From positions 93,999,619 through 94,063,618 of the forward strand of contig NC_085047.1 of the NCBI RefSeq assembly GCF_963662255.1: a DNA stretch of 64,000 nucleotides, given 5' to 3'. This document shows positions 26,827 through 39,312 of this stretch, piece after piece. The notes beneath the pieces were generated by a model. The model had not been told where the DNA came from, made no database searches, and was given only the letters and a program-made list of their open reading frames with translations. Every line of letters begins with the position of its first letter. Positions within the stretch are counted from its first letter, which is position 1. This DNA is from Cinclus cinclus. Lineage: Eukaryota > Chordata > Aves > Passeriformes > Cinclidae. The translations under genes were made by a program, and so were the position numbers.

Positions 26827-28043
26827 TTCGTGACAATGGATGAAACTAGCTGTTACTTGCTCCATTAATGGAGTGATGTGTTCTTTCTACTCGAGGTTGT
26901 ACCTGAACTCTTTTCCTTGCCTCTTATGTTTCCTGTTGCTTGTTGTGCCCTCAGTTTCTGTAAAGTCTTCCATGAAAACTGTGTATTTGTACTTCTACTA
27001 TTCCTTTGTACTGATCTTCAATAACATCTTCTTTTTCACTTTTATTTCTGTAAAAGTCCCTGAAGAGCTCTTAATGTATCCTTAAACTGTTGTAAGACTT
27101 CATCTCAGATTATCAGTGTTTGAGGATAGAAAAAAATTTTCTTTGAGATTTGGAACTTTTGGGTGCTACCATAATATAATAATATTCAACTGTGTGAATT
27201 TTACCCATCACTAGCTGGAACATTGCCAAAAAAAGTCTATTGTTCTTTTTCTAATCAAAATTTTTTGATTTCACTGGAAGCATCATAATGAACTTGCAGT
27301 TTGGCAGGGTTCAAAGTTTCTGATTTCCTAGTCTGGATTTGAGTCTTCTCTACCTCATCAATTATTTTTTCCTGTACCCGGTCTCTTTGAGCGAGTGGAT
27401 ACTGCTCATTAAAACCCCACACAGCAGGGAAGAGAACATAGACATGACAGAGGGAGAATGAATACAACAAAAGACTGTTCTGAATTTTAAAAGGATATGC
27501 AGATTTCTAGGGCTCCTTCATGCAAACTTGAGGCTTTCTTTACATATTAGGTAAGAATCTGGAGACAAACAGACATTTAAACTATTTTTTAAAACATGGG
27601 TAAGCTCTACAGTTTCATTGTACTGGACACCTCTGAGGAACAGATAATGTCTTGAATTCTCAACCTTTCTTATTTTTTCCCTTGAACAACTCATATTTGC
27701 AAGCACACTTTCAGTTCAGATCAGGTTTCAGGATTTAAAAATAAAAAGAAAACTCAAAAACCTGCTCACTTTTCCTCTTTTGCACAGCTTAAAACTAAAT
27801 TCAGATACTAAATCTTCATTTACAGCAGGCTGCATTTCTTCAATGTGTCAGTTAACTTGAAAAGCCTCACTGAAAGATCACCTGGCCCCTCCTTACATAT
27901 TTATGTGTGCATATATTATATAATTAAAAGGTATAAACAAGGACATGCTGTGTGTGCGAGTCTCTGGAATCTCTTGTTTTCCCTCCACAGTACACAAACA
28001 AGTCATTTAGGTGAACAAAGTCTGAAAGTGAATCATAAACTTG

Positions 28044-28059
28044 TGTTGTTGTTGTTGTT
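28044..28059 (+). repeat. (GTT)5 microsatellite
   Basis: Five GTT units in a row. Translated on the opposite strand this gives a threonine run in a spurious reading frame. Confidence 0.85.
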
Positions 28060-28416
28060 CTTCTAAGAGAACTTTCTCTGCAAAACAGAGTTACCCTGTG
28101 GCAGACCAAAGCATTGGCTTAGCCCCCAGAATTCAATACTATTGCTAATTTTTGCAGAGAGGCTGACAAAATTGTCTAGTAGCTCTCTGCCAAGGATAAT
28201 GACATTACAGCTTTCAGTAGAGCAAAAAGCAACATTATACTCTGGTTTGAAGTGTATAAGTAAACAGCTTTGTTTATCACTCTATTAGGAAATATGATAC
28301 AAGCAAACACCTACTCTTTACCTAGAAGCCATACCGATGAAGCCTTGGGTAAACTGGTGGTTTCTCTCTCACACCAACAAATGATTATATTTCACAAAAA
28401 CAATTTCTTTGTTATA

Positions 28417-28432
28417 AAACAAACAAACAAAC
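28417..28432 (+). repeat. (AAAC)4 microsatellite
   Basis: Four AAAC units followed by ACACAAAACCCCC. Short and low-complexity. Confidence 0.8.
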
Positions 28433-28550
28433 ACACAAAACCCCCAACGTTGTGTTTCAAGAACTAGATCGACAGGGACCAAATCCTTGAGATCTGTACT
28501 TTTCAGAGACTGCTGGCGGACGCCAGGAGCTTTGACACTCACCCTGTATG

Positions 28551-28598
28551 TGAACATGTGAACATGTGAACATGTGAACATGTGAACATGTGAACATG
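28551..28598 (+). repeat. Tandem array of six TGAACATG octamers
   Basis: Six perfect head-to-tail copies of the 8-mer TGAACATG (48 bp) with no mismatch. The array is preceded by a partial unit (ATG at 28548-28550) and followed by TACATTG. Each unit contains GAACA, the left half of the steroid-receptor response element, and each junction gives CATGTGAACATG. The perfect identity suggests recent expansion by slippage. It lies next to a GC-richer stretch and a MIR fragment. An octamer unit is unusual for a microsatellite and differs from the CR1 tail octamer (ATTCTATG). Confidence 0.95.
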
Positions 28599-28760
28599 TA
28601 CATTGCAGCCCTGGGCTGGCGGGGCTGGGTGTGCACCCCAGCCGTGCTGTAAAGGAGACCCAGGAGAGGAAAGCCAGGCCCGTGAGTCAGACAGGCACTG
28701 CAGCATGCCCCACCTGGGAAGTCTAGACACAGCCTGTGCTAAGATGAAACTGCAGATAAA
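28599..28760. other. GC-richer unique stretch next to the octamer array
   Basis: A local rise in G+C compared with its flanks, with GGCTGGCGGGGCTGGG, CACCCCAGCCGTG and GCCCCACCTGGGAAG. Only two or three CpGs are present after the repeat, so it is not a CpG island. No coding signature. A regulatory role is possible but not shown by the sequence alone. Confidence 0.4.
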
Positions 28761-28854
28761 GGCAGCTCTGTAATTGGAGCTGTTTTCATTTGGACTCAAA
28801 CTTTGATTTGATGTTTAAAATATATCCTTCAAATAAGACTTCTTTTATGAGTCT

Positions 28855-28955
28855 GTTGAGTCATTGAGACCTAAAATCAATTCACCTTTCTGCCACAGAA
28901 TTTCTGTGTGGCCTTGGGCAAATCACTTAATCTCTCTGTCCTTATCTACAATTAC
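28855..28955 (+). mobile_element. Ancient MIR-type SINE fragment (MIRb-like orientation)
   Basis: The segment reads, in order, GAGTCATTGAGACCTAAA, TTCACCTTTCTGCCAC, TCTGTGTGGCC, TTGGGCAAATCACTTAATC, TCTCTGTCC and TTATCTAC. These align in the same order and spacing with the MIR body (GAGTCAGGCAGACCTGGG, CTGGCTCTGCCAC, GCTGTGTGACC, TTGGGCAAGTCACTTAACC, TCTCTG, CTCATCTG). This is the clearest MIR-like copy in the window. It is old and decayed, with no function implied, although such ancient SINE pieces are sometimes retained as regulatory elements. Confidence 0.75.
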
Positions 28956-29317
28956 CAAATGTTAAGCTGCCTTCTTGTTCAGCGTTTTCTTAAATGAGAA
29001 TAAACATGGAGTGGAAAAAAAGACAGCAGTTTAGAAAAGATGCAGACGACAGGAAAATAAAGAAGGAAAGCAAAAGGAGGAGATGGAGATGTGTGGGATG
29101 TAGGAAGTGGACAAGGATACAGAAGGAAGAAGTGAACATGAAGAAAGCCTCAGAGGTGGCTGGCTCATACAGAGCAGATACGGTTCTGAAAGTCATTTGA
29201 GAATCGAAGTGGCAGATGCACTAGCTAACATCTGCTTGGAATAAGCTGCATGTGTGTGAGGAGGAATGTAGGAGAGGGGGAGGATGGCCCGCAGCCTGAG
29301 AAGAACGACTGCCAAGT

Positions 29318-29362
29318 GATCAAAGGGTGTCGCTTTCCCTGGAGTACAATGACCCTTTGATC
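29318..29362. promoter_or_regulatory. Opposed pair of TCF/LEF-type motifs in an 11-bp inverted repeat
   Basis: GATCAAAGGGT (29318-29328) and its exact reverse complement ACCCTTTGATC (29352-29362) are separated by 23 bases. Each arm contains the Wnt-pathway TCF/LEF core (A/T)TCAAAG, and the right arm read on the minus strand gives AGATCAAAGG, a full consensus. An 11-bp inverted repeat with a loop up to 50 bases is expected roughly once by chance in 64 kb, so the regulatory reading rests on motif quality only. A strong splice-donor-like string (TAG|GTAAGT) follows at 29379, which may be coincidence. Confidence 0.3.
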
Positions 29363-31456
29363 TGTGACTCTTCCCATAGGTAAGTACTTGGATGGAGGAT
29401 TCAGGGGTTAAAAATGAATAAAGTAACAAAACAGCACAGGAGTGTCCTACGGTTTCAGTGTTTTCAGACTAGTTTGAAATATTCCATGTAAATTAATAGC
29501 AAAAAGAGGAATTTTGCCAAGGTAACCCAGACACAAAAAAAAAGGTTGATACCGAATGTGCATAAATGTGGTGCCTAAATAACTTGTGATATTCAAAACG
29601 CCGGTTTTGAAAATAAGCATTGCTAATTGTGCAAGTTCAAACTCATGAGTCGCTCTTGAAAAAAGTAATAGGGAGGATTAAATAGCTGAAAAATAAAACA
29701 AATGAATGCCTTATTCTTTGTGTTTTCTTCTGTTTCTGTAAGACTTGACAAGTAAAACAGTTTCAGTTTCACATTTTTTCAGTAACCATGATTTCTAGGA
29801 AGCCACTTATTTAAAACGAAAGCTGAGATTATTTTGCAGTTCTATAGGCCTCCATTCCAGCAGCTGCAACTTTGGAAAAATGTTATTTACTGTGAATCTT
29901 GCAATAAAATATCCTGGGAACTACTCTGCTTGGAAAATTGCACCCAAAATCCATCTCTCCCTTCTAAGACTAGATTCCTTACATATTGTAAAAACTGTGA
30001 AGAGACTATGTCCCTTAAAAAAAAAAGGCAAGAAAAAGTTCTTTCCATAAGGATTCCCAAAGTGAATTTTTGATGGCCGTAAAAAGCCCATAATAGTCAA
30101 CAGGAGTGTTATAAAGTACACTAGACTAGTCGGTTATTTAAGAATCTTACTCAAATGATTCAGACATGGTTCCTCACCAATATATAAAGCACTAAAATAA
30201 TTTTAGTCTTGCAAATGGTCTAAAAGTCAAAATACCAAACTTTTTCATGAGATTTTGAGAACTTGACTATGTGTTCAGAGCACCATTGGTTGGACTGTAG
30301 CTGCATTGTACATTAAATTATAACAGCAATATTAAATGGAACTGTTAAGAAAACTGTCTCTACTACCTTGTAAAGGCTTGAATTAGGGTGATAGAAACAA
30401 TCCTACAGTCAAACAAAAGTCACTGTCATAAGACACATTGTCTAGTTATGGGAAACACTGAGCACTAGTAAACACCCTTTCCTGCAATGCTGTACTAAAT
30501 TTTGTGAAGACGGTGGTGACTGTCCAGAAGCCAACTTCCATTTTCAAACAAGCAGATCCTTGTCTCAAGCCTCTTTGCTTTCCATTGCTGTTGACTGTAT
30601 GAACATTGGAGCTCTTGGCACAAAGAACTATGCCAGTGATTGCTCCCTGAGATTGTCTCTTGACCCTGAAAGCATAAACTAGAAGTCTTCTGCTTCTTGG
30701 CAGTTCTCTGAATTCATCTCATTGTGAAAAGGAGCATTTTAGTTAGACCTCGTGAAAATGACATTGACTAATGAATTCTCTAGATTTCCATAGATGAGGT
30801 ACCATCCATCCTTCCCTGGGGTCATGAAATCTTTGGTGAATTCACAAAGGGCACTTCTTTTGAAGGAATATATAGAAAGGTTAATAGAACTGCAAGCACA
30901 GCATTTGTTTTTTCTCCTCAAACTCCCACAAAACTAAGGAAATGGCAAATGGAAAGACTTGGGAAAGGAGTTAATGAATCATATTCAAACGTAAATGGAT
31001 TTAGGAAATATTCAGTTATTTTAGCAGTAGAATTTACCAGTTTAACAGTCCTGTGGAATTTAGTTTCCTATTTATCCGAAGACAAACTAATATTCTGGAG
31101 AGGTAAGTCAAGTTATGCATCAATCTTGACTTACAAATAACTACACTACTAGATGGAAGTTCATTACTGCGTTCAGGAAGTCCTTTACCTAAAAGTTCCA
31201 GATATTGGCAATGGGATCGTGCAGATAAATTATTTTAAGGTGTTGGGGAACATGGTTGGATCACCTGGTAAATTACACTGATGTCCCAAACCACTGTATG
31301 CAGATGCTAATGAATATCTGTAATATTGTCAAAATATTTAAAGTTTCACTCTCTAAACTGGGATGTTATTTTAACACATGTGGTTAAACTATCAGAAGCT
31401 AAGTGTTGGTCCCATGTATTTGTTACCAGAAGTAGTATATTTATTCCCTCTTTTCT

Positions 31457-31473
31457 AAAAAAAAAAAAAAAAA
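31457..31473 (+). repeat. A17 homopolymer
   Basis: Seventeen consecutive A. No retroposed body is recognisable upstream. Confidence 0.9.
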
Positions 31474-34400
31474 TTCCTGAATTTCTTATATTATAAAATT
31501 CCAGAAACGCTAATGATGTAAGGCCAGGGTCAGGTCTGACTAACAGCAGTGCCTTAGAGTGAGAAAAATTCTACTGAAGTAAATGGTGTTTGGCTTACTA
31601 GACATTCTTCTTAACATTCAATTTACTCTAGCATCATTGTAATAGTGGGACTGAGATATCCACTGAAACAAGGATGAAGAACTTTTCAGCTTGTTTCTCA
31701 AAAGACAATGAAATTCCAAGGGAAACACAGCAGAAAAATAAGAGAGGATCAACTGTTTAGGCTGGTGCTAGTATTATTACAGAAAAAAACTACTTTGATA
31801 TCTAGTGCAGATTGGGTAGGTGACCTGTTACCTTGGGCATGAGTGAAGACATTTCAGACTATTATCTTTCTTTGTTATTGGTAATTTATTGCACACATGA
31901 TTTTTTTTTTTTCAATAGCCTAGTGGGCTGGGTCTGTCTGGGGTGGAGGTAGTTTTCCTCACAGCAGCCCATATGGTGCTGTGCTTGGGATTTGTGACTA
32001 AATCCCAAACGACTAACACACCAACATTTTAGTTGTTGATGAGCAGTACTTGCATGGCATCAAAACTTGTCTTTTTTCCACTCTGCCCCCACAAGAAGCT
32101 GGGGATGTGCACAAACTGGGAAGAAAGGCATCAAGAACAGCTGACCTGAACTGATCGAAGAGATACTCCATGCTATAAAACCTTATGCTCAGCCATAAAA
32201 ATTGTGGAGAGGAGAGTGGTTGGTGTGGGATGTAGTCACTGCTCAGATCTGGCTGAGCACTGATCTGCTCAGAGAAGACAGAGAGCAATTAACTTTGCAT
32301 CACTTATTCCTACCCTGCTTTCCTCCATTTTTTCTTCATGTCAGCCCACAAGTTTTCCTGCTTTTCTTTTCCAGTTCTCTTCCTCTTCCCAGTGGTATAA
32401 AGGAGGAGCAAACAAGCGGCTGTGTGGGGCTTTACTGCCAGCTGTGGTCAATATAACACTGAGCTTAAAAAAGAAACTTGATCCTGCATGGAGAGAACTC
32501 TCCTATTTATTTCTGCAGTGGTTTTGCACTTTTCAGCATAATGTGCTGGATTTATTACAAACTCCATGCCAATATGAGAAGTCACCCTCCATAGTCACTC
32601 TCCATTGCAAGAAATTGCCATGTGAAGTCTGATCATACCATGCATGTGTTAGTTACATCATCAGTCACAGTGTGTGGGCTCGGGTGTTGGCTGATGCCTT
32701 AAGGTGACTCTGGGCAGAGGGTCAGGCTAACATTTGTGCTAAAGCTATGATACAACTTGAGCTGACTTGTCATCCCTCCCCTGATGGAAGTAATAGCTTT
32801 TTATGACATGCTGAACCTATTCATTTGCAAAGGAAAGAGCTGGGAAGGAAATGGTGTCAGGTTTTCAAAAGCTGCTGGCTTTGACATGTGCATTGGGCCA
32901 GCTGAAATCAGTGTGCTTAAAAGGAAACTGGGAATTGTGCTCACAGCTGATGGATGATGTTTCCACAAATACCATTACTGTAAGCTTTGGTCCTGTACTT
33001 CTGTCAGTGCCCATTTAAAACATATAAATTACTAAACTTATGCCTCATTGTCAAACCACTACAAAATCTGTAGACTCTAAAAAAATTCTATTTCTTCATG
33101 TCTTCAGGCTGACAAGGCCTGTAACTCTTACATGAATGATGCTGTTGGTAGCCAGAGAGAGGTACAGCTATGTGCTGCTGCTAAGGCATGTTCAGATGCT
33201 GTGGATACCATGTGGGAGGTAACAGAAAAACAAGGGAAGAATGCAAGTATCATGGGAGGGATGGTAGAAATTAGGTATAGGAGAAAGATATTTAAAAACC
33301 ATTCCTAGTATTTCTATGGGATTCTCATGTGCATAGTAAAGGAGCATGTCACTGATGGTGCTTGTTGAAATATAGAAAAGAGAAATGAAAATACAGAGTG
33401 GCTTCTTGCTGTTCCTTAAACCGCATCAACGGCCAACAAAAGCACCCATTCCATTTCTGAGCACAACACAAAAAGCCATATATCACATCAATCAATAAAC
33501 CCAAATCTGTTGTAGCCTTCAATAGATGAAAAATTACAGTAGTAGTAACCCTTACTTGATACACTGTTGTGAAATATCATCCATTAATTTTCATAAAGTG
33601 CAACAAGATCCCCAAATATAAATATACAACATGCTCTGTGTGAAAACATATGTTTGAGCACAGCAGTAAAATGACCAATGCAGCTGTAGTCCCACATACC
33701 TACAAGTGTTGGTCTGATTTTCATTTAATTTGTATTGATGTTAATCGAAATGGACTTACATGAACAGATAGAAGTTACATTGCTGTGATACATGTGAAAC
33801 TACAATTAAATGTGATACATTTTTAAATACATAATACCTACTTCAAGATGCTGTAAAACTGTAGCTATTTCTTCTATAGGGCACTTACAAATCTAATATA
33901 GACATAGGTCTGATCCTTCCACAGAATTGTACTAGGCAGCATAAGGTGAGGATCTGTCATGAAAGGAAATTGGATACAGAATTTAATGAGATTATTCACT
34001 GTGATAGGGATAGAGACTGTGATGAGATATCATGACTATATTTCATTCTGCTGAGAAAAGACTTGATCTTAAGAAAATTAATCTATCAGAGTAATTACAA
34101 CCTGCTTTCTTAAACCCCATCCTCCAGCCTAATTAGAAAAAGAAAGAAGAAAAAAAAACAAACCAGGAAATTTAACTGGGGTGTGTCAGAAGAAAATTCA
34201 AAAGTTTTAATATTTTTTAGAAGTACATGGAGACATATTTGCCAACTGCTTGTTTAGTTGCCAGTAGTAATACATAGCCCAATGAAAAACACACTTATTG
34301 CTTTAAATTTAGGCTATTTGCTTCATTTCTCCATCTCTTCTCCCCTAGCTTTTTATCTTCCCGTATTCTCCTGTACTAGCCTTTCTCTTTAATATACAAC

Positions 34401-35136
34401 TTTCTCTCTTGCCTATTTGTTCCCCTTTCACATCTGCAGAACAAGCAAGAAAATACCACCCTAAGAAGAACATAGGCAAGCTAGAGAAATTCTGAATAGA
34501 ATGACCCTGAGCTTGAATCTCAGATGTTTAAGCCTGCAATGGACTCCCATTGCTTCAAAAGCAGGAGCATCAGTCCTTGGATAGGCAGACAGGATCTCTG
34601 TTTGGATAATACTGTGTATAACTCTCTTTCCTGTGTTGAAAAGAAAGGATTTAGTGAACACTAATAACTGGCAAAGCTAATGAATTGAAAGTGAAGAGAA
34701 AGTTAACCTTGACCACAAAAACATGCCCTGATTTGCGAATGAATCAATCAGAAGACATCTTACAACCACAGCATCAAACTAAACACTTTTGTTTTCAAGG
34801 TTGACTACCAAATGCTTGGCAAAATGAAGTAGTTCCATTGACTAGATGTTCCTCTCTACAACATTTTGTACAGATCTAGGAAAATATTAAGTAATTTCTG
34901 TGAGTTAAAGTACTGAATGTATTGTAAAGGCTCTTCAAAATGAACCTGCGACAGTGATTTAATAAAGAGACATCTAAATCCTAGTGTTTTGAAATACAAA
35001 AATATGTTGGTAACATGTTTTATTTTCTTTCGTTTTCTTCACATGTGAGTTTCAACCTTGCATGATATTTTTTGCCCCAATATAGAATTTAAAAGAGACT
35101 TATCTCAACTTTTTGGGTTAAATGACTATATAAGCA

Positions 35137-35161
35137 ATCCTAACAATGCGATTGTTAGGAT
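35137..35161. repeat. 11-bp-arm palindrome with paired SOX-type sites
   Basis: ATCCTAACAAT, loop GCG, ATTGTTAGGAT: a perfect inverted repeat with a 3-base loop. The inner part is AACAAT-GCG-ATTGTT, two SOX HMG-box motifs in opposed orientation. SoxE proteins (SOX8/9/10) are known to bind as dimers on opposed sites spaced by about 3 to 5 bp. Chance of such a perfect palindrome with so short a loop is low (order of one or two per cent for this exact geometry in 64 kb), but the arms are short enough that chance is not excluded. It could also form a small hairpin or cruciform. Confidence 0.7.
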
Positions 35162-38100
35162 CATACCTCATGCTTGACTTTCATTACTTAGTTGTTGGGT
35201 TTCCACATAAGAGAGATAAAATAAATTCCACATAATTTGTTTTCTGTTTCATGGGCCAAAACATTTGATTTTTATTCGTATGTTTTTGTCATACTAATCA
35301 TAAGAAGACATGAGTCTATGAACAAATAGCTAATAAACCCATGAAAATATGACTCTATTGATAAAAGTATTTTGGGGTAATATACATAAAACTCTAAGAA
35401 AATATATGGAATCTTTACTTTTAAAACACATCAAAACTTTGATCTCTAAGAGAGAAAGAAATTATGTGTAACTCCTGGCCCTACATGTTTATCTTTGAAC
35501 ACTGTTTTGTTCTCCAATGGAATTAGCAGGCAGAGTTTACATATCACACTAAACATCTAATGGCATGCACATGTGTATAATAACTAATTACCTCCTCTTT
35601 ACCTTTTTAGCCCTAGGGCAACCAAGATAATAATAGCATTTTTTTTTGTATATTTTTTCAAGCTTAATACTGAGTTGGAAGCCCCTTGGGCTATGTGAAA
35701 TTAGAGAATTACATTAATTTATTTCTGTCAAATCAAGAGCATTTGAAAAGACCTAAGCATATTTAAGATCACCCTCACTGTATCTTTAATAAATGAGGAC
35801 CTAGGTTTTCCCCTCTCATGAAATTAATTTTAAAAGTTTATACTTGTGTCATATATTTCCTGGGATATGTCTGCGAAAGCTCATGATTCTCAATTGAATT
35901 CTTGTTGAAATAGGGACAAGACCTCCCTGCTATTTAAGACATGGCAGCAATCACATCCTTCTTTACAAAAGGAAACTGTTATGCCATTGTTCTCTGTTTC
36001 CAGGATGAAAAGAGAAATTGCTGACTTGGAAGGCCTTTGGGAAGAAAAGCCAACATGGCAAAATCAGGGGGTCTGTGGAAGTATTTCTGCTATCTTACTG
36101 TGATTCATGTGGTGTCTTGTACAAATGCAGTGCTTGGCATGCATAAAGATGAAAAAAACCAAACTGTTCCTTCCTCTCTGCAGTCTGTTTCACCTTTTTA
36201 CATGCAAGATGCAAGATGAGTCTAAAGACAAACAGGTCTTTGGCTTTCACTAAGGCCTCAGCAGTTTGCCTTAATTTACAATTGTAAGGGTTTAATACAG
36301 GTGTCAAGTTCAAGCCACTCCTCTCCCATGTGCTTTTTCCATGTGAAAAATAAGATAATTTCTAGTGTCTTCAATAATTTTATATTCCTTATAAATTAAT
36401 TGCACCTTAAAATTTTAGTGAGTCCTCCAAAAGAAAATGAATACAAGATATTAATTTTCCCCATAATTTTTGTCTTGTTTCTTAGCTGCTGTAGCTGGTG
36501 GTACCATTGTTTGTGAGTTGGGCGAAAAGGCTGTGTTAAGGGCAATGTGATCCTGACTCTACATGCTGTTGCTTCAGTCAGGTAACTGTGATTTGAAGTA
36601 ATTTCTGGTCTTTTCAATCAAAGGTTCACCAGCTGGGCACAGGGAACAACAATGCAGCTCTAAAAATACAAGTCTGAATCTTTCCCCTTTGTAACATCTC
36701 TGTTTATGGAGAGAGAGGAATGAGCCATACAGAAAAAAACATAAAAAAAGTTTGTTGTGTTAATGTCTTAACATCTGGGAGTATTGAGGAATCCTGTTCC
36801 ATTTGAGAGAATGCTGATATTGAGAAATACATGCGATATTTTGTGGACAATATAATGTTTGTAAACAAAACTTAAAAAGCAAGGATCAATTCTGCCTTCC
36901 AGGAAGTGAGTAGCTAAATTTCCAGTGATTTTCAGGAGCATAGGCTTGTGCCCCATGTGTATTTCTTTTCAGCTCTGTTCAGCATGTTCAAACACATATT
37001 ACAATAATCTAATTACAGGGCAATTCCTTCCAGCCACCAAGTGTTACTTTAATTGCATAGCTCATATTTACGGTATGTACCGGGCCTTAATTTCCTTTAG
37101 ATCTGTGACTTTCTGAGTGACAAGGCCATTGTTTTGGTGTGCTGGTACATCTACCATGAAAGAAATGGCCCTTTGCATTTCTGGCAAAACAGCAATGCCT
37201 TGCCAGACCAACTATATAAAAGAAAAAATGTAAGATGGCAGAAGAGCTGCTGATATGTGTTCTTCTTGAAAGAAAACTGATCTCCCTACTCTGATTTGGG
37301 GGACACTGGTTTAACAAACAGCTTGAAATAGAAAAAGTCTATTCACTGCTGTTACTAGCAGAAGAAAATAAGAAAAGTACTGAAAATAAATGAAGCACTC
37401 AATCTTTAGAAATAACCCTTTGTATTCAAAGATAAAAGCTTAAGAAACTGGCTAGTTGCCAAACAACAAAATGAGAACTGCAGTTGAAAATTTATATACT
37501 CCTTTCAAGCTCTGTAGTCAGGGTCATACTATTAATTATAAATGACAGCATGAGGTTTAAAAACAAATGGTTTCAATCTCACCTTTAGGCAGAAACTAAG
37601 CAAATGTTTTATTCCCATGGAGTACTAGGCTGGCATGTTCCAGAAGGATTAAAACAATCTAAAACTGTAAGCGGGTGGCCTTTCAGGGCAAAGGTGTTTC
37701 TTAATGCTTTAGTAGCACCAGAAATAGCCTTCAGGCTTGATGATACCCTACTGGCATAATAATTCCTGTTGTTATCAGCTCTTTATTTAATGGTAAGCAG
37801 GATGGGTATTAATGCTTTTTAAAAAAATTAAATGCAATACAGATTCTCCACCCTATCTCCTTATGTACCTATTTATATTTAAATTACAAATAGAAGACTA
37901 AATAAAAATATGTGACTTTTTTATGTTCTGTACCTTCTTTTTGTAAACATAGAGATCCTAAATGTAGGATATAGTGCCATTTTGGGATGAAAGCTACAGG
38001 GCTCATGACATTGACATCCCAATCTGATCTGGCTAGGCAGGACTACCATGGATTTCTTAAGTGCCACCAGATGCTTGTTTTTAGACCACCAAATCAAATT

Positions 38101-38620
38101 CTAGAAGTCTACACAAGTTCCAAAGAAGTAAAAAAACAGAGGCAGTGTGGGTATTCTCTGAAAACTTTCTAGATTCACTCATGTAAATATAATTAAAATT
38201 CTTTTTGTGAAAATTGACAGCACAAAGAGATATATGTCTTACAGAGATTCTTTAAAGTAAAAATTTTGAACAAACTGTCATCAATCAGTTGTTTTAGAGA
38301 AGTACCTCATTCACTTTAGGCCACTGCTTCCTCATATTTCAAATTATTCCAAAGTATGATTTCAGCATTAGGAGTAGATACGTTCTATACTTCTCACCCT
38401 CAGTCCTGTGGAATTGCTTCCAAGGTACATGGAAGGTACATTTCTAATAGATTAGAAATTAGGGGAAATTAGCCAAAAATAGGATGGAAATGCTCTTTAG
38501 AAAGTTGCATAATTGTTCTACACTCTTGTGCGAGAACTTCCTAATAATAGGATAGTGGACTTTCTTGCAATCCAGTGAGAACAAAATTATTTGCTTTATG
38601 TGGCTAAGGATGTGAACATA

Positions 38621-38647
38621 ATTATTATCATTATTATTTTTTTTTTT
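38621..38647 (+). repeat. (ATT)n followed by T11
   Basis: ATTATTATCATTATT followed by ATT and an uninterrupted run of T. Low complexity. Confidence 0.85.
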
Positions 38648-39312
38648 AATCTGGGAAATCCTCCTTATCATCTGTAACTGTAGGTGAAGAACTTTGTACT
38701 GAGGCTGCTTTTCTAGGAAAGAATTGCTTCCATCTGCAGTCTAGGCATGAGACTGAACTGTACCTTTGAGAAATTTAGAAGTAGATGGCAGGCATTAGCC
38801 TTGAAATAGCTGAATAACACCACTTTCAAATGACTACTGTTTGTTTTCTACACAACAGCTGTGAGAATAAGGGAAGGAAAGAATGCCAAAAATCTGCAAG
38901 CAGGGGAATAGAAGATGACAAGACATTCTGAACACTGTTTTTGCTGCCAGGACTCGGCATGAAGGATGCATTTTTCACCTGTTTTGAGGAAGAGTGGGAG
39001 TTTTTGGTTTTTGCTGTGCTCTGAAGATATTTTTTGGCTAGAAGAGGTATAGGTCTGTAGTAGGCATTTTACCTGTGTGCTCTCACAAATTCTGAATTTT
39101 GTGGATCTTTAGATTGAAAGGTACAGATTATTTCAGCACCGAGGGTTGCAGGAGTGAAGGATTTGCCATCAGGTAAGTATCTGCTCTGTGTGGTTTGTGG
39201 ATACTACAGCAGGACTTTAGCTGATAGGTAAAAATAAAAGTGCCTTGTAATTTCACAAAACATGACTTTATTTTCCTCATGGTGCAATTGGTACAAGCAG
39301 TGACAAAGCTGC

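Larger units (their letters stand above)
25346..28550. other. Unique AT-rich non-coding stretch
   Basis: No gene or mobile element recognised. Holds a CT/TA compound microsatellite (26788-26826), a short GTT repeat and an AAAC repeat, each listed separately. The plus-strand frame at 26840-27085 is phenylalanine/leucine-rich, as expected from T-rich DNA, and is not supported as a gene. Confidence 0.5.
28956..35136. other. Unique AT-rich non-coding stretch
   Basis: No gene or mobile element recognised. It holds the TCF-type motif pair near 29318-29362, a small 8-bp-arm inverted repeat with a GCCG loop (29592-29611), and an A17 run (31457-31473). A TATAAA-like string at 32396 lies upstream of nothing recognisable as a transcript. 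Confidence 0.5.

Noticed and set aside
28540..28600. Octamer array read as a CR1 tail
   Set aside because: The unit TGAACATG does not match the CR1 tail octamer ATTCTATG, and no CR1 3' UTR is adjacent.
39133..39153. REST/RE1-like sequence TTCAGCACC followed by GAGGG
   Set aside because: Only the left half matches; the right half differs at most informative positions. Similar left halves occur at about 21420 and 43200.
39137..39172. Possible 36-base micro-exon between TTTCAG and CAG|GTAAGT
   Set aside because: The donor is a perfect consensus, but the acceptor lacks a proper pyrimidine tract; single perfect donors are expected by chance in 64 kb.
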